Shown here: positions 1 through 4,795 of the stretch, one piece after another
How the letters are laid out: each line of letters starts with the position of its first letter
Position numbering within the stretch: position 1 is the first letter of the stretch
DNA from: Candidatus Altarchaeales archaeon
GTDB taxonomy: Archaea; Altiarchaeota; Altiarchaeia; IMC4; SCGC-AAA252-I15
Direction: 5' to 3'
Assembly: GCA_014729705.1 (NCBI GenBank)
Contig: WJJK01000087.1
Span: 1 to 10,482 of the forward strand
Length of the DNA: 10,482 bases
Notes under the pieces: model-generated
Told to the model about the DNA's origin: nothing
The model's input: the letters and a program-made list of their open reading frames with translations, nothing else
The model's database searches: none
Program-made: the position numbers and the translations under genes

Positions 1-801
1 GCCGTATATCTCGCCGTTTAAGTATATTGTGGGGCTGCCTGAGGCTTGGGCTTGTTGCGCTCTTTTCGCTGACTCAGACAACAGTTCCTTACCTTCCTCG
101 CCCTCATAGCATGAGCGTATTTTTTCCACGTCAAGATTTGCCTGGCGTGCGCATTCCTCCCAGTTATCGGGGATGTTTCGTGCGTTCTCATCCATACACA
201 CTATCATGTCCATGTATTTGTAGTTTTGGGGGTGGTATTTGGCTGCGCAAAGCTGCACGATGTTGCCTTCCACTTCGCTTTGCCCGTGCAACGCCTTAAA
301 GCTTCCGTCTGACTGCTCGGTTGCTATGTAGTCAACCTTGAAGTCGACGTAGTCTCCCGCCTGCTCTAACACCGGCGCTATTGAGTCTAAGACTTGTGTA
401 CCGTAGGGGCATTGACTCATAACATAGAATGTGAGTTCAGCTTTATCCGCATCTTCGCCTGCGGTGTCTGCGGGTGTGGTGGAGTGGCCTCCTTGTTTTT
501 GAGATACAAGTTGTTGGGTTAGGGTTTCGATTTCGGCTTTTAGCTGGCCGGTTTGATAGAACATGTAGAAGTTCAATAAAACCGATAAAACCAGGAGCCC
601 TGCGATAAGCATGTCAAGAGAGAACGTGGTTTGATCATCCTCTTTTTTTGCTGTTGATTTTTTCGAGGAAGCCTTTTTCGCTGTCTTCTTTTTTGTGGAT
701 TTCTTTTTCCGCGGTTTTTTCTTCGCCTCTTTATTTGTTTCTTCCTTTTTTTCGGCTTCGGTTTTCGGTTGTTCCAGTTCTTCGTTTTCTTCGTTTGCCA
801 T
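1..801 (-). CDS. Membrane-anchored thioredoxin-fold protein, GILT-like (partial, C-terminus off the left edge)
   Basis: Reading in from an ATG at 799-801, 267 codons are open to base 1, where the frame leaves the window. The translation has a charged, very Lys-rich N-terminal tail (about residues 18-54), one hydrophobic segment (about 63-83), a short linker with coiled-coil character, then a thioredoxin-like domain. That domain begins with MSQCPYG (Cys131) and continues with an HGQSEVEGN...C block (172-185), close to the GILT signature HGxxExxxNxxxxC, and further Cys at 202, 217 and 231. A Gly-Ser-Pro-Thr stretch near 255-258 fits the cis-Pro loop of the fold. The positive-inside rule would place the Lys-rich tail in the cytoplasm and the thiol domain outside, suggesting a role in extracytoplasmic thiol-disulfide chemistry. 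The active site is CPYG, not CxxC, so ordinary two-Cys oxidoreductase action is uncertain. A GGGTGA Shine-Dalgarno-like stretch lies just before the start. Fold is fairly sure, function is inferred. Confidence 0.82.
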   Translation of the reverse strand, partial: MANEENEELEQPKTEAEKKEETNKEAKKKPRKKKSTKKKTAKKASSKKSTAKKEDDQTTFSLDMLIAGLLVLSVLLNFYMFYQTGQLKAEIETLTQQLVSQKQGGHSTTPADTAGEDADKAELTFYVMSQCPYGTQVLDSIAPVLEQAGDYVDFKVDYIATEQSDGSFKALHGQSEVEGNIVQLCAAKYHPQNYKYMDMIVCMDENARNIPDNWEECARQANLDVEKIRSCYEGEEGKELLSESAKRAQQAQASGSPTIYLNGEIYG

Positions 802-832
802 CTTCACCCAACAAATTTTTTCATTAAACGCA

Positions 833-858
833 GTCTAATCCGAAATTTGGTATTAGAC
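833..858. repeat. 26-bp inverted repeat upstream of the thioredoxin-fold gene
   Basis: GTCTAAT (833-839) is mirrored exactly by ATTAGAC (852-858), and CC/GG pairs continue inwards. It lies 32-57 bases ahead of the start of the thioredoxin-fold gene and just beyond an AT-rich TTTAATGA element that could be its TATA box. It could be an operator for that gene, or a hairpin in the 3' untranslated region of the aEF-1beta transcript. The sequence shows only the symmetry. Confidence 0.5.
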
Positions 859-873
859 AAAGAATCCAAGGTT

Positions 874-887
874 AAAAAATAATAACT
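874..887 (-). terminator. Oligo-T terminator after the L10e/aEF-1beta unit
   Basis: On the minus strand, shortly after the aEF-1beta stop, the sequence reads TTATTATTTTTT. Such T-rich tracts end transcription in archaea without needing a hairpin. The position between two same-strand genes suggests that the thioredoxin-fold gene is a separate transcription unit. Confidence 0.5.
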
Positions 888-893
888 ATGCTT

Positions 894-1166
894 TTACAGG
901 CGGTTTAGGTCGGCTACTTCGACTTCGGCGACCCCTTCCCAAGACTGGATTTGTTGTTGGATGTCCTCCATACCGCCTTTTTTGTCGTTGAATAGGAGTC
1001 TTGCTTCAAGGGCTTTAAGCCCGAAGGCGATTGGCTTCTCCTCCATGGAATGCAGTTCACACACTTCTTTGGGGAGTTTTTTAATCCTCTCTTTTATGGG
1101 GTCAAGGGGCGTTTCAACGTCTTCAGGCATTATCTTCATGTAGGCTACTACGTTCCAGTCGCTCAT
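894..1166 (-). CDS. ef1b: Elongation factor 1-beta (aEF-1beta)
   Basis: This 90-residue protein has the size and pattern of archaeal aEF-1beta, which promotes GDP/GTP exchange on elongation factor 1-alpha. It opens with SDWNVVAYMKIMPEDVETPLD, continues with a helix (IKERIKKL), contains the block KPIAFGLKALEARLLFND and ends in a beta strand EGVAEVEVADLNRL. This is the ferredoxin-like alpha/beta arrangement of the exchange domain; the acidic N-terminal extension of the eukaryotic protein is absent, as expected for archaea. The ATG overlaps the stop of the L10e gene (ATGA), so translation is probably coupled to the ribosomal protein gene, and both act in protein synthesis. The start is fixed by this overlap and by the usual length of the family. 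Confidence 0.93.
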   Translation of the reverse strand: MSDWNVVAYMKIMPEDVETPLDPIKERIKKLPKEVCELHSMEEKPIAFGLKALEARLLFNDKKGGMEDIQQQIQSWEGVAEVEVADLNRL

Positions 1167-1696
1167 TTTTTCTTTTCACTCACAACGATTTTGGTGGCTC
1201 CAGGCAGTTTTTTGCAGGCCTTGTTTAAGGCTTTTTTAACGAGCCTTATCCTGGCTTCCGTGGGGTTGAAGAATACCGTGAATATAGGCTGCCTTTTGTT
1301 TAACCTTGCGGCGCGTCCAACGGGTTTGCCGAATGCGCGGCGCATACCCTCTGAAACACGGTCTGCGCCGGCTCCGGAGGCCTGTACGTTCTCCCTCATC
1401 ACGTGGTGGGGGTAGGTACGTATCTTGAAGTAGTAGTTGGTCACACCCAAGTCTTTCTCAAGCGTGTATTGTGTGGTGATCCGGGCCGCCTCCAAGGCGT
1501 TGTGTCTCACCTGAATCTGCTCATCCATCACTACTGATGCTTGGTGGGTGAACTCGCCTTTAGCGTTTCCCATGTCAAAGCGGTTTATCTTGTTGGCGGG
1601 TATTCCGGATATGTATGAGTCGCTGGGGTTTTTGGAAACCCGGGTGAATGCGGGGGAATCCCATCGATATGCTTTAGCAGGTCTTAGTGAAGCCAT
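1163..1696 (-). CDS. rpl10e: Large-subunit ribosomal protein L10e (uL16 family)
   Basis: The 177-residue product is the archaeal/eukaryotic L10e protein, homologous to bacterial L16, which sits near the peptidyl transferase centre and the A-site tRNA. Recognisable blocks are SLRPAKAYRW at the N-terminus, the PAFTRVSK...YISGIP segment, RHNALEAARITTQYTLEK, YYFKIRTYPHHVMREN, the basic loop GADRVSEGMRRAFGKPVGRAARL, and QPIFTVFFNPTEARIRLVKKALNKACKKLP at the C-terminus. Length is typical. The ATG is about 15 bases downstream of the predicted transcription start, leaving a very short leader with only a weak purine-rich AGAGAGAAG in front of the start. The stop overlaps the aEF-1beta start, so the two form one operon. 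Confidence 0.97.
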   Translation of the reverse strand: MASLRPAKAYRWDSPAFTRVSKNPSDSYISGIPANKINRFDMGNAKGEFTHQASVVMDEQIQVRHNALEAARITTQYTLEKDLGVTNYYFKIRTYPHHVMRENVQASGAGADRVSEGMRRAFGKPVGRAARLNKRQPIFTVFFNPTEARIRLVKKALNKACKKLPGATKIVVSEKKK

Positions 1697-1734
1697 CTTC
1701 TCTCTTTAGATTTTCTATAATAAGGGGTTGAGGG

Positions 1735-1742
1735 TATATAAA
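1735..1742 (-). promoter_or_regulatory. TATA box for the L10e-aEF-1beta operon
   Basis: The minus strand reads TTTATATA here, a near-consensus archaeal TATA box. About 25 bases downstream would put the transcription start close to 1712, some 15 bases ahead of the L10e ATG. The box begins right after the stop of the preceding gene, so L10e has its own promoter. Confidence 0.75.
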
Positions 1743-1746
1743 AGCT

Positions 1747-2352
1747 TCACCCCCTAAATCCCAGCCGCCTAAGCGAGTAATAAAGTGTTGAACCCAGTAA
1801 AGTGTCTCTGCCTTTGGAGACGACCATGTTTTTGAAATGGTTTTCTTCAGATAACTCAGCGTTTTTAATGGCGTAAGCCAGGAAAATAATTGCAGTGGAT
1901 ACGGGGATCCCCAGGTGTATGCAGTTTTCCGGTGGATCCTCCCCCACATACACCATGGGCTGTTGCCCGGCCTGCTCTCCCTCCATAATGCTGAGCCACA
2001 CTTCTAATCCTTCTTTTGCGTGTTCCGCTGCCTGCCGGAACTCGTCTTCACCCGCCTTTGGCCTGTATCTTGGGGGCTCGTATTCGTATTTCACCTTCTC
2101 AATGATTTCAAACAAGCAGAGGCTTGTTTTGGCCATGTCAACTTGGTTATTGTAGTTTGTATCATTTTTTCTTTTTTGCATGAATTTTTCCGCCTCAGAT
2201 ACTCCGCCTATTTTTTCTCCAAAAAATTTTTCTGGGAGGATGAGGGGTTGAGGTTTCATCCCAACGGTATGTGCTTGCTGGGCTAACCGTATCTTGGTTT
2301 TTGTTAAACTAAAAAGTTTTTTCAAACCTTTTTTAAAGATTTTCTGTTGCAT
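1747..2352 (-). CDS. Hypothetical protein, 201 residues
   Basis: I do not recognise this protein. The first 45 residues are strongly basic (KKGLKKLFSLTKTKIRLAQ), with no signal peptide. The rest looks helical and soluble: a KTSLCLFEIIEKVKYEYEPPRYRPK segment, an acidic-to-neutral helix EFRQAAEHAKEGLEVWLSIM, a Pro-containing strand QQPMVYVGEDPPENCIHLGIP, and a more hydrophobic helix VSTAIIFLAYAIKNAEL (about 150-166) before a basic C-terminus. The hydrophobic helix is too short and isolated to call a membrane segment. The gene is divergent from the cyclophilin gene. A weak AT-rich AAAGATAT about 28 bases upstream would suit a leaderless message beginning at this ATG. A GAGG directly abuts the ATG, too close for normal ribosome binding. 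Met32 (start at 2259) is a possible alternative start. A single long open frame of normal composition supports a real gene. Confidence 0.75.
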   Translation of the reverse strand: MQQKIFKKGLKKLFSLTKTKIRLAQQAHTVGMKPQPLILPEKFFGEKIGGVSEAEKFMQKRKNDTNYNNQVDMAKTSLCLFEIIEKVKYEYEPPRYRPKAGEDEFRQAAEHAKEGLEVWLSIMEGEQAGQQPMVYVGEDPPENCIHLGIPVSTAIIFLAYAIKNAELSEENHFKNMVVSKGRDTLLGSTLYYSLRRLGFRG

Positions 2353-2357
2353 CCTCG

Positions 2358-2367
2358 TTATTTATTA
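2358..2367 (+). promoter_or_regulatory. Probable TATA box for the cyclophilin gene
   Basis: TTATTTATTA lies about 26 bases before the ATG at 2391. This fits a leaderless transcript beginning at or next to that ATG and argues against the upstream in-frame ATG at 2367, which would lie within the TATA element. Confidence 0.5.
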
Positions 2368-2390
2368 TGGTTGCTTGCAATATCTTTGTT

Positions 2391-2990
2391 ATGCGTGTGA
2401 TGGTTTTTTTAGGCCTAATTTTGTTGTTGGGTTGTCTTTCAACGACACAGCCTGAATCTACTACCACTACTACTCAGGTTAAAGCGAAAATGAACACTCA
2501 TGTTGTATTGGAGACCACGAAAGGAGATATAGTAATCAAATTATTCGACAGTGAAGCCCCTAAGACCGCTGAAAACTTCGTGAAATACGTGGAGGACGGC
2601 TTCTATGAGGGCACCATATTCCACCGCATAATACCTGACTTCATGATCCAAGGCGGCGGGTTCACGGTTGAGGGAATACGGAAAGACACTCGACCCCCAA
2701 TCCCCATTGAATCGGATAATGGCTTGAAGAACAATAAAGGCTTCATAGCCATGGCCCGCACAAGCGACCCCGACAGCGCCACCAGCCAGTTTTTCATAAA
2801 CACCAAAGACAATGATTTCCTCAACTATAAACCCGGCTACGCCGGCTACACAGTCTTCGGGGAAGTGGTTGAAGGCCTGGACGTAGTATCCGAAATCGAG
2901 TCTCAGAAGACTCGGCGAAATGGCAGACACGAAGACTGGCCCCAGCAGCCAACAGTAATCACAAAAGCATACGTAAAAGAGGAAACATAA
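2391..2990 (+). CDS. Peptidyl-prolyl cis-trans isomerase, cyclophilin type, lipoprotein
   Basis: Cyclophilins catalyse cis-trans isomerisation of X-Pro bonds to help proteins fold. Numbering from the ATG at 2391, the protein starts with MRVMVFLGLILLLGC, a short lipoprotein signal ending in a lipobox with Cys15, followed by a Ser/Thr-rich linker (residues 16-30) and the cyclophilin domain (about 35-195). Active-site blocks are present: FHRIIPDFMIQGGG (77-90, including the catalytic Arg79 and Gln87), GFIAMARTSDPDSATSQFFI (117-136) and YTVFGEVVEGLDVV. The enzyme therefore probably acts outside the membrane, anchored by lipid. An in-frame ATG at 2367 would add eight residues. I prefer 2391 because it gives a standard short signal peptide and sits at the expected distance from the TATA-like element at 2358-2367. 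The gene is divergent from the hypothetical gene at 1747-2352. Confidence 0.93.
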   Translation: MRVMVFLGLILLLGCLSTTQPESTTTTTQVKAKMNTHVVLETTKGDIVIKLFDSEAPKTAENFVKYVEDGFYEGTIFHRIIPDFMIQGGGFTVEGIRKDTRPPIPIESDNGLKNNKGFIAMARTSDPDSATSQFFINTKDNDFLNYKPGYAGYTVFGEVVEGLDVVSEIESQKTRRNGRHEDWPQQPTVITKAYVKEET

Positions 2991-3140
2991 ATGGGCATAC
3001 TAGACATACTAAGGGATTTATTCGGCTCCAAACCCAAACCCCATCTAAGAGACGACCCGCAATACTCCCGCAGAAGAGACCTAGCCGGACACGACACACG
3101 ACAAAGAAGCCGAAGCAAAGAAAAAGGAGAAGGAATATAA
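2991..3140 (+). CDS. Small basic hypothetical protein, 49 residues
   Basis: An ATG follows the cyclophilin stop with no gap (TAAATG) and opens a 49-codon frame. The product begins with an amphipathic helix, MGILDILRDLFGSKPKP, and ends in an Arg/Lys-rich, disordered tail (YSRRRDLAGHDTRQRSRSKEK). There is no signal peptide or full membrane segment, though the N-terminal helix could lie on a membrane surface. The exact junction suggests translational coupling to the cyclophilin gene. I recognise no family. It could be a real small protein or a chance frame; the TAAATG junction and the N-terminal amphipathic helix favour a real gene. Confidence 0.5.
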   Translation: MGILDILRDLFGSKPKPHLRDDPQYSRRRDLAGHDTRQRSRSKEKGEGI

Positions 3141-3148
3141 CAACATAC

Positions 3149-3286
3149 TTAACGCCCCTTCACGCACCTTATGTTTTTTAGTTCACGGAGTATGAGGCCT
3201 TCCCAGGTATCCTGCAGACCTTCCATTAATAATTTGAATAAATTCATTAATTTAACGAATAGATTCACTAATTTACTGAAACCCGT
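3149..3286 (-). pseudogene. Open 3' fragment with heptad-like repeats, probably part of the decayed HepT gene
   Basis: In the frame next to the HepT remnant, about 45 codons are open to a TAA at 3149-3151. They read SKTGFSKLVNLFVKLMNLFKLLMEGL and then QDTWEGLILRELKNIRCVKGR. The KLxNLF units come from a degenerate tandem DNA repeat of 18-21 bases (3231-3281), with unit lengths in multiples of three. There is no start codon of its own in a sensible place. A single-base frameshift near 3285 would join it to the HepT remnant, as a C-terminal extension or a fused second fragment. What it once encoded is unclear. Confidence 0.3.
3231..3281. repeat. Degenerate 18-21 bp tandem repeat
   Basis: Three consecutive units start with AATTT on the plus strand: AATTTGAATAAATTCATT, a 21-base version with a three-base insertion (AATTTAACGAATAGATTCACT split as AATTTAACGAATAG plus ATTCACT), and a partial AATTTACTGAA. 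On the minus strand the units translate to repeated KLxNLF heptad-like peptides, so they may have arisen inside a coding sequence. Confidence 0.55.
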
Positions 3287-3519
3287 TTTACTGGTATATC
3301 TTCGTTTAACGTCTTCATAGACTACGACCTAGTCTGGAAGAAGTATCCGTGTATCACTCGGTTGCGTGTTGATATAATGTCCTTCCAAGGCATCTTCTCA
3401 TGTTTCTTGCGGGTTTCAGCGGATACCTTGTTTGCTGCCTCGCCAAGCATCCCAAATCCTTCAAGACTGCAAACGAGCAGCCGGTTATAATCTAATTTTA
3501 GGGTCGGGGATACTGGGCT
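3268..3519 (-). pseudogene. Decayed HepT/DUF86 (HEPN-domain toxin) gene
   Basis: The minus strand contains the C-terminal half of a DUF86/HepT protein: RLLVCSLEGFGMLGEAANKVS, then AETRKKHEKMPWKDIIS, then the HEPN signature TRNRVIHGYF (R-x4-H). HepT proteins are HEPN-fold RNA-directed toxins normally paired with an MntA nucleotidyltransferase antitoxin. Here the first half (about 45 residues) is missing: the frame is closed by a TAA at 3520-3522 with no suitable ATG, and no MntA gene is next to it. After HGYF the frame runs into a TAG (3322-3324). The cause is a 23-bp internal inversion, described separately. Beyond it the family sequence resumes in frame as KTLNEDIPV before a TAG at 3268-3270. 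The gene is therefore broken by truncation, inversion and probably a frameshift. It lies just downstream of a tRNA gene, a common place for mobile or toxin-antitoxin cargo. Confidence 0.75.
3313..3343. other. Micro-inversion bounded by CTTC/GAAG inside the HepT remnant
   Basis: On the plus strand the segment 3317-3339 encodes DYDLVW in the wrong direction, flanked by CTTC (3313-3316) and GAAG (3340-3343). Turning these 23 bases around on the minus strand gives HGYFIDYDLVWKKTLNEDI, an uninterrupted stretch of the typical HepT C-terminal region, with length and frame preserved. The segment also contains an internal hairpin (AGACTA/TAGTCT). Confidence 0.7.
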
Positions 3520-3525
3520 TTAAAC

Positions 3526-3541
3526 TCTAAAAATAATAAAA
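3526..3541 (-). terminator. Oligo-T terminator of the tRNA-Thr gene
   Basis: Directly after the discriminator base, with one CT-rich step, the minus strand reads TTTTATTATTTTT. This is a typical archaeal T-rich termination signal for a tRNA transcript. The tract also separates the tRNA from the HepT remnant downstream. Confidence 0.65.
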
Positions 3542-3542
3542 G

Positions 3543-3692
3543 AGCCTCAGCCGGGATCTGAACCCGGGACCTTTGCCTGTTTGGGGTTTCATATGTTGCG
3601 GGCTACTGAGATGTAGTTGAGGTAGTCCCCGCCCGCAGGCCGGCGTGACGGCCTTACCAAGGCAACGCTCTACCAGGCTGAGCTACTGAGGC
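3543..3692 (-). tRNA. tRNA-Thr (anticodon GGU) with a 76-nt intron
   Basis: The minus strand gives a complete cloverleaf after removal of an intron. The acceptor stem GCCTCAG/CTGAGGC pairs perfectly, with U at the discriminator position 73 as in many archaeal tRNA-Thr. The D arm is GCTC/GAGC with GG in the loop, the anticodon stem is TTGCC/GGCAA, and the T stem is CCGGG/CCCGG. The seven-base anticodon loop TTGGTAA reads anticodon GGT, decoding ACC and ACU. G1-C72 and C2-G71 also suit threonine identity. Exons are 3655-3692 (38 nt) and 3543-3578 (36 nt), with the intron after position 37, the usual archaeal site. CCA is not encoded. The T loop is TTCAGAT, with G at position 58 where A is almost universal. 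No TATA box sits at the usual distance upstream, so the tRNA is probably cut from a longer precursor that includes the structured region 3693-3867. Confidence 0.93.
3579..3654 (-). other. tRNA-Thr intron with bulge-helix-bulge splice sites
   Basis: The 76-nt intron lies between tRNA positions 37 and 38. TTGG of the anticodon loop pairs with CCAA near the intron 3' end, leaving two three-base bulges (TA^A and AC^A). This is the canonical four-bp bulge-helix-bulge recognised by archaeal splicing endonuclease. Inside the intron are two strong hairpins: GGCCG/CGGCC, and TGCGGGC/GCCCGCA closing a longer loop. The loop includes a nine-base copy of GCTACTGAG (3602-3610, plus strand) also found in the 5' exon (3682-3690). 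Confidence 0.85.
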
Positions 3693-3867
3693 AGTCGGAG
3701 ACACTAGGAATCGTTGCTTCCTGTGCGCATCGACTTATGAGTCGATCGCGTATCCGACGGATATCAGGCGGGTTCGCTTCGCTCACCCCCCCTCACTTTT
3801 TGTTTATGTAGGCCGTAAGGCCCACTCGCGTGTGTACGGAGGGAGCCGTGCAGGCAAACTCCGACTG
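3693..3867 (-). ncRNA. Candidate structured RNA or structured tRNA leader, unrecognised
   Basis: This stretch has no coding frame but is unusually rich in perfect short stems. A terminal helix AGTCGGAG (3693-3700) with CTCCGACT (3859-3866) closes the whole element, and its end abuts the first base of the tRNA. Inside are stems 3706-3710/3718-3722, 3725-3735/3740-3749 (10 bp with one bulge), 3751-3755/3759-3763, 3770-3773/3785-3788, 3811-3814/3819-3822 and 3836-3839/3846-3849. On the minus strand one apical region folds as GGGU-GA-GC-GAA-GC-GA-ACCC with tandem G-A pairs. I found no signature motifs of RNase P RNA, SRP RNA, 5S rRNA or C/D box RNA. Strand is uncertain: the minus strand is favoured by a TATA-like element upstream and by joining to the tRNA, but one plus-strand loop is a GNRA type (GTAA). 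Confidence 0.45.
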
Positions 3868-3880
3868 TATTACGTCGGCG

Positions 3881-3893
3881 TATTTATTTCTCG
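3881..3893 (-). promoter_or_regulatory. Possible TATA box for the structured RNA and tRNA-Thr transcript
   Basis: The minus strand reads CGAGAAATAAATA. It is the only good TATA-like element ahead of the tRNA on this strand apart from a weaker ATAAACAAAA near 3800. Its spacing would start transcription near 3858-3867, at the beginning of the closing helix of the structured element. Confidence 0.4.
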
Positions 3894-3902
3894 GTTTAGA
3901 TT

Positions 3903-3914
3903 AAAAAGCTTTTT
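3903..3914. terminator. Palindromic A/T tract after the UbiA gene
   Basis: AAAAAGCTTTTT is a perfect palindrome just beyond the UbiA stop. On the minus strand the T5 run would end the UbiA message. On the plus strand the longer T run (3910-3919) could also stop any transcript entering from the left. Confidence 0.45.
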
Positions 3915-3917
3915 TTT

Positions 3918-4787
3918 TTAGGTGAATAGTATGCTTCCCGTGTATCCTGTTAGTGAGATGAACATGCCGGCTACCATTAGCCGTTGGGCTATGCTCTCGT
4001 GCATAGTAAACGATAGTAGGAATAGTATGTCTGCTGTGAGTATCATGGCTGCGTAGAATAATAGATTGAATCCAGTGGGTGGGTTGAATAGGGGGTATAG
4101 GCTGGCGGCTACTGCTGCGAACATGAATAGGAAGGCTATCTCCCTGGCTCTTTTAGTCCCCGCTTTGATGGGTAGGGTGTTGCTGTATATTTTTTCGTCT
4201 CCCGGCATGTCTTCCACGTCCTTCACTATCTCTCTTGCCATAGTTGATAGGAAGCTTGTGGCAATGAGGGTTGTGAAAAGCGGGTTGATCATCCCCAGTG
4301 AGGGGGTTTGTTTGAGGCTTGCGACTGCGCCGAAGAGGAATATGCTTGCAACAAGGTAGGAGACTACGATGTTGGCGAGAAAAAACAGTTTCTTGGAGTA
4401 TCGAGCGTATATGATCAGCATTAGGGCGTTGAGGGTTGCGATTACGAGTGTATAATCGTTGATGGCTTTGCTTAATCCGATGCCCGCCATAAACAACACG
4501 ATTGACATCATCAAAGTGTCTGACCGGCTAATCCTGCCTGACGGTATGGGTCTTTCGGGTTTGTTTATTTTGTCGGACTCAAAATCGAAGTAATCGTTTA
4601 AGGCGTTGCCGGCCCCCAGGATGAGGCTTGCGGTGAGGGCTGCGCAGAGTATCGGCCAGAACTCCAGGGGGGGTCCGGTGTAAAGTAGTGCGCCTGTGAC
4701 AACCCCCACGAAAGCCAGTATCATGTTGCGTGGGCGCACTAAGCCAAGCAGCGTGTCAAGCCATTGCCGGTATGCTGAAAAATCCAT
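3918..4787 (-). CDS. UbiA-family prenyltransferase, probable digeranylgeranylglyceryl phosphate synthase
   Basis: This 289-residue protein is a polytopic membrane enzyme of the UbiA superfamily. In archaea this branch attaches the second geranylgeranyl chain to geranylgeranylglyceryl phosphate, a committed step of ether-lipid synthesis. Both Asp-rich, Mg2+/diphosphate-binding motifs are intact: NDYFDFESD (residues 64-72) and REIVKDVEDMPGDEK (185-199). The first is followed by the common INKPERPIPSGRIS stretch. Eight to nine hydrophobic segments are spread through the chain (for example about 22-38, 45-62, 92-108, 112-127, 135-156, 168-182, 216-232, 239-256 and 264-286), as usual for the family. 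The start ATG lies about 27 bases after a TATA-like element, so the message may be leaderless. The gene diverges from purB. Other UbiA relatives make quinones or hemes, but the motifs and archaeal setting favour the lipid enzyme. Confidence 0.87.
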   Translation of the reverse strand: MDFSAYRQWLDTLLGLVRPRNMILAFVGVVTGALLYTGPPLEFWPILCAALTASLILGAGNALNDYFDFESDKINKPERPIPSGRISRSDTLMMSIVLFMAGIGLSKAINDYTLVIATLNALMLIIYARYSKKLFFLANIVVSYLVASIFLFGAVASLKQTPSLGMINPLFTTLIATSFLSTMAREIVKDVEDMPGDEKIYSNTLPIKAGTKRAREIAFLFMFAAVAASLYPLFNPPTGFNLLFYAAMILTADILFLLSFTMHESIAQRLMVAGMFISLTGYTGSILFT

Positions 4788-4795
4788 GTCGTTGA

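Noticed and set aside
27..299. Plus-strand open frame of 90 codons
   Set aside because: It lies antisense to the thioredoxin-fold gene, whose minus-strand translation has clear family motifs. The plus-strand frame has no recognisable pattern.
1050..1415. Plus-strand open frame of 121 codons
   Set aside because: It is antisense to L10e and aEF-1beta, both securely identified.
2541..2930. Minus-strand open frame of 129 codons
   Set aside because: It lies opposite the cyclophilin domain, whose active-site motifs are intact on the plus strand.
3693..3867. RNase P RNA, SRP RNA, 5S rRNA or C/D box RNA
   Set aside because: The conserved RNase P core (GAGGAAAGTC-like), the SRP helix 8 loop, the 5S layout and paired C/D boxes are all absent. 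A GGAAGCA word shared with SRP RNA is not in the right structure.
3910..3919. Terminator of a plus-strand RNA
   Set aside because: The T run is real, but it overlaps the end of the UbiA gene and no convincing plus-strand promoter precedes the element, so it is not used to assign strand.
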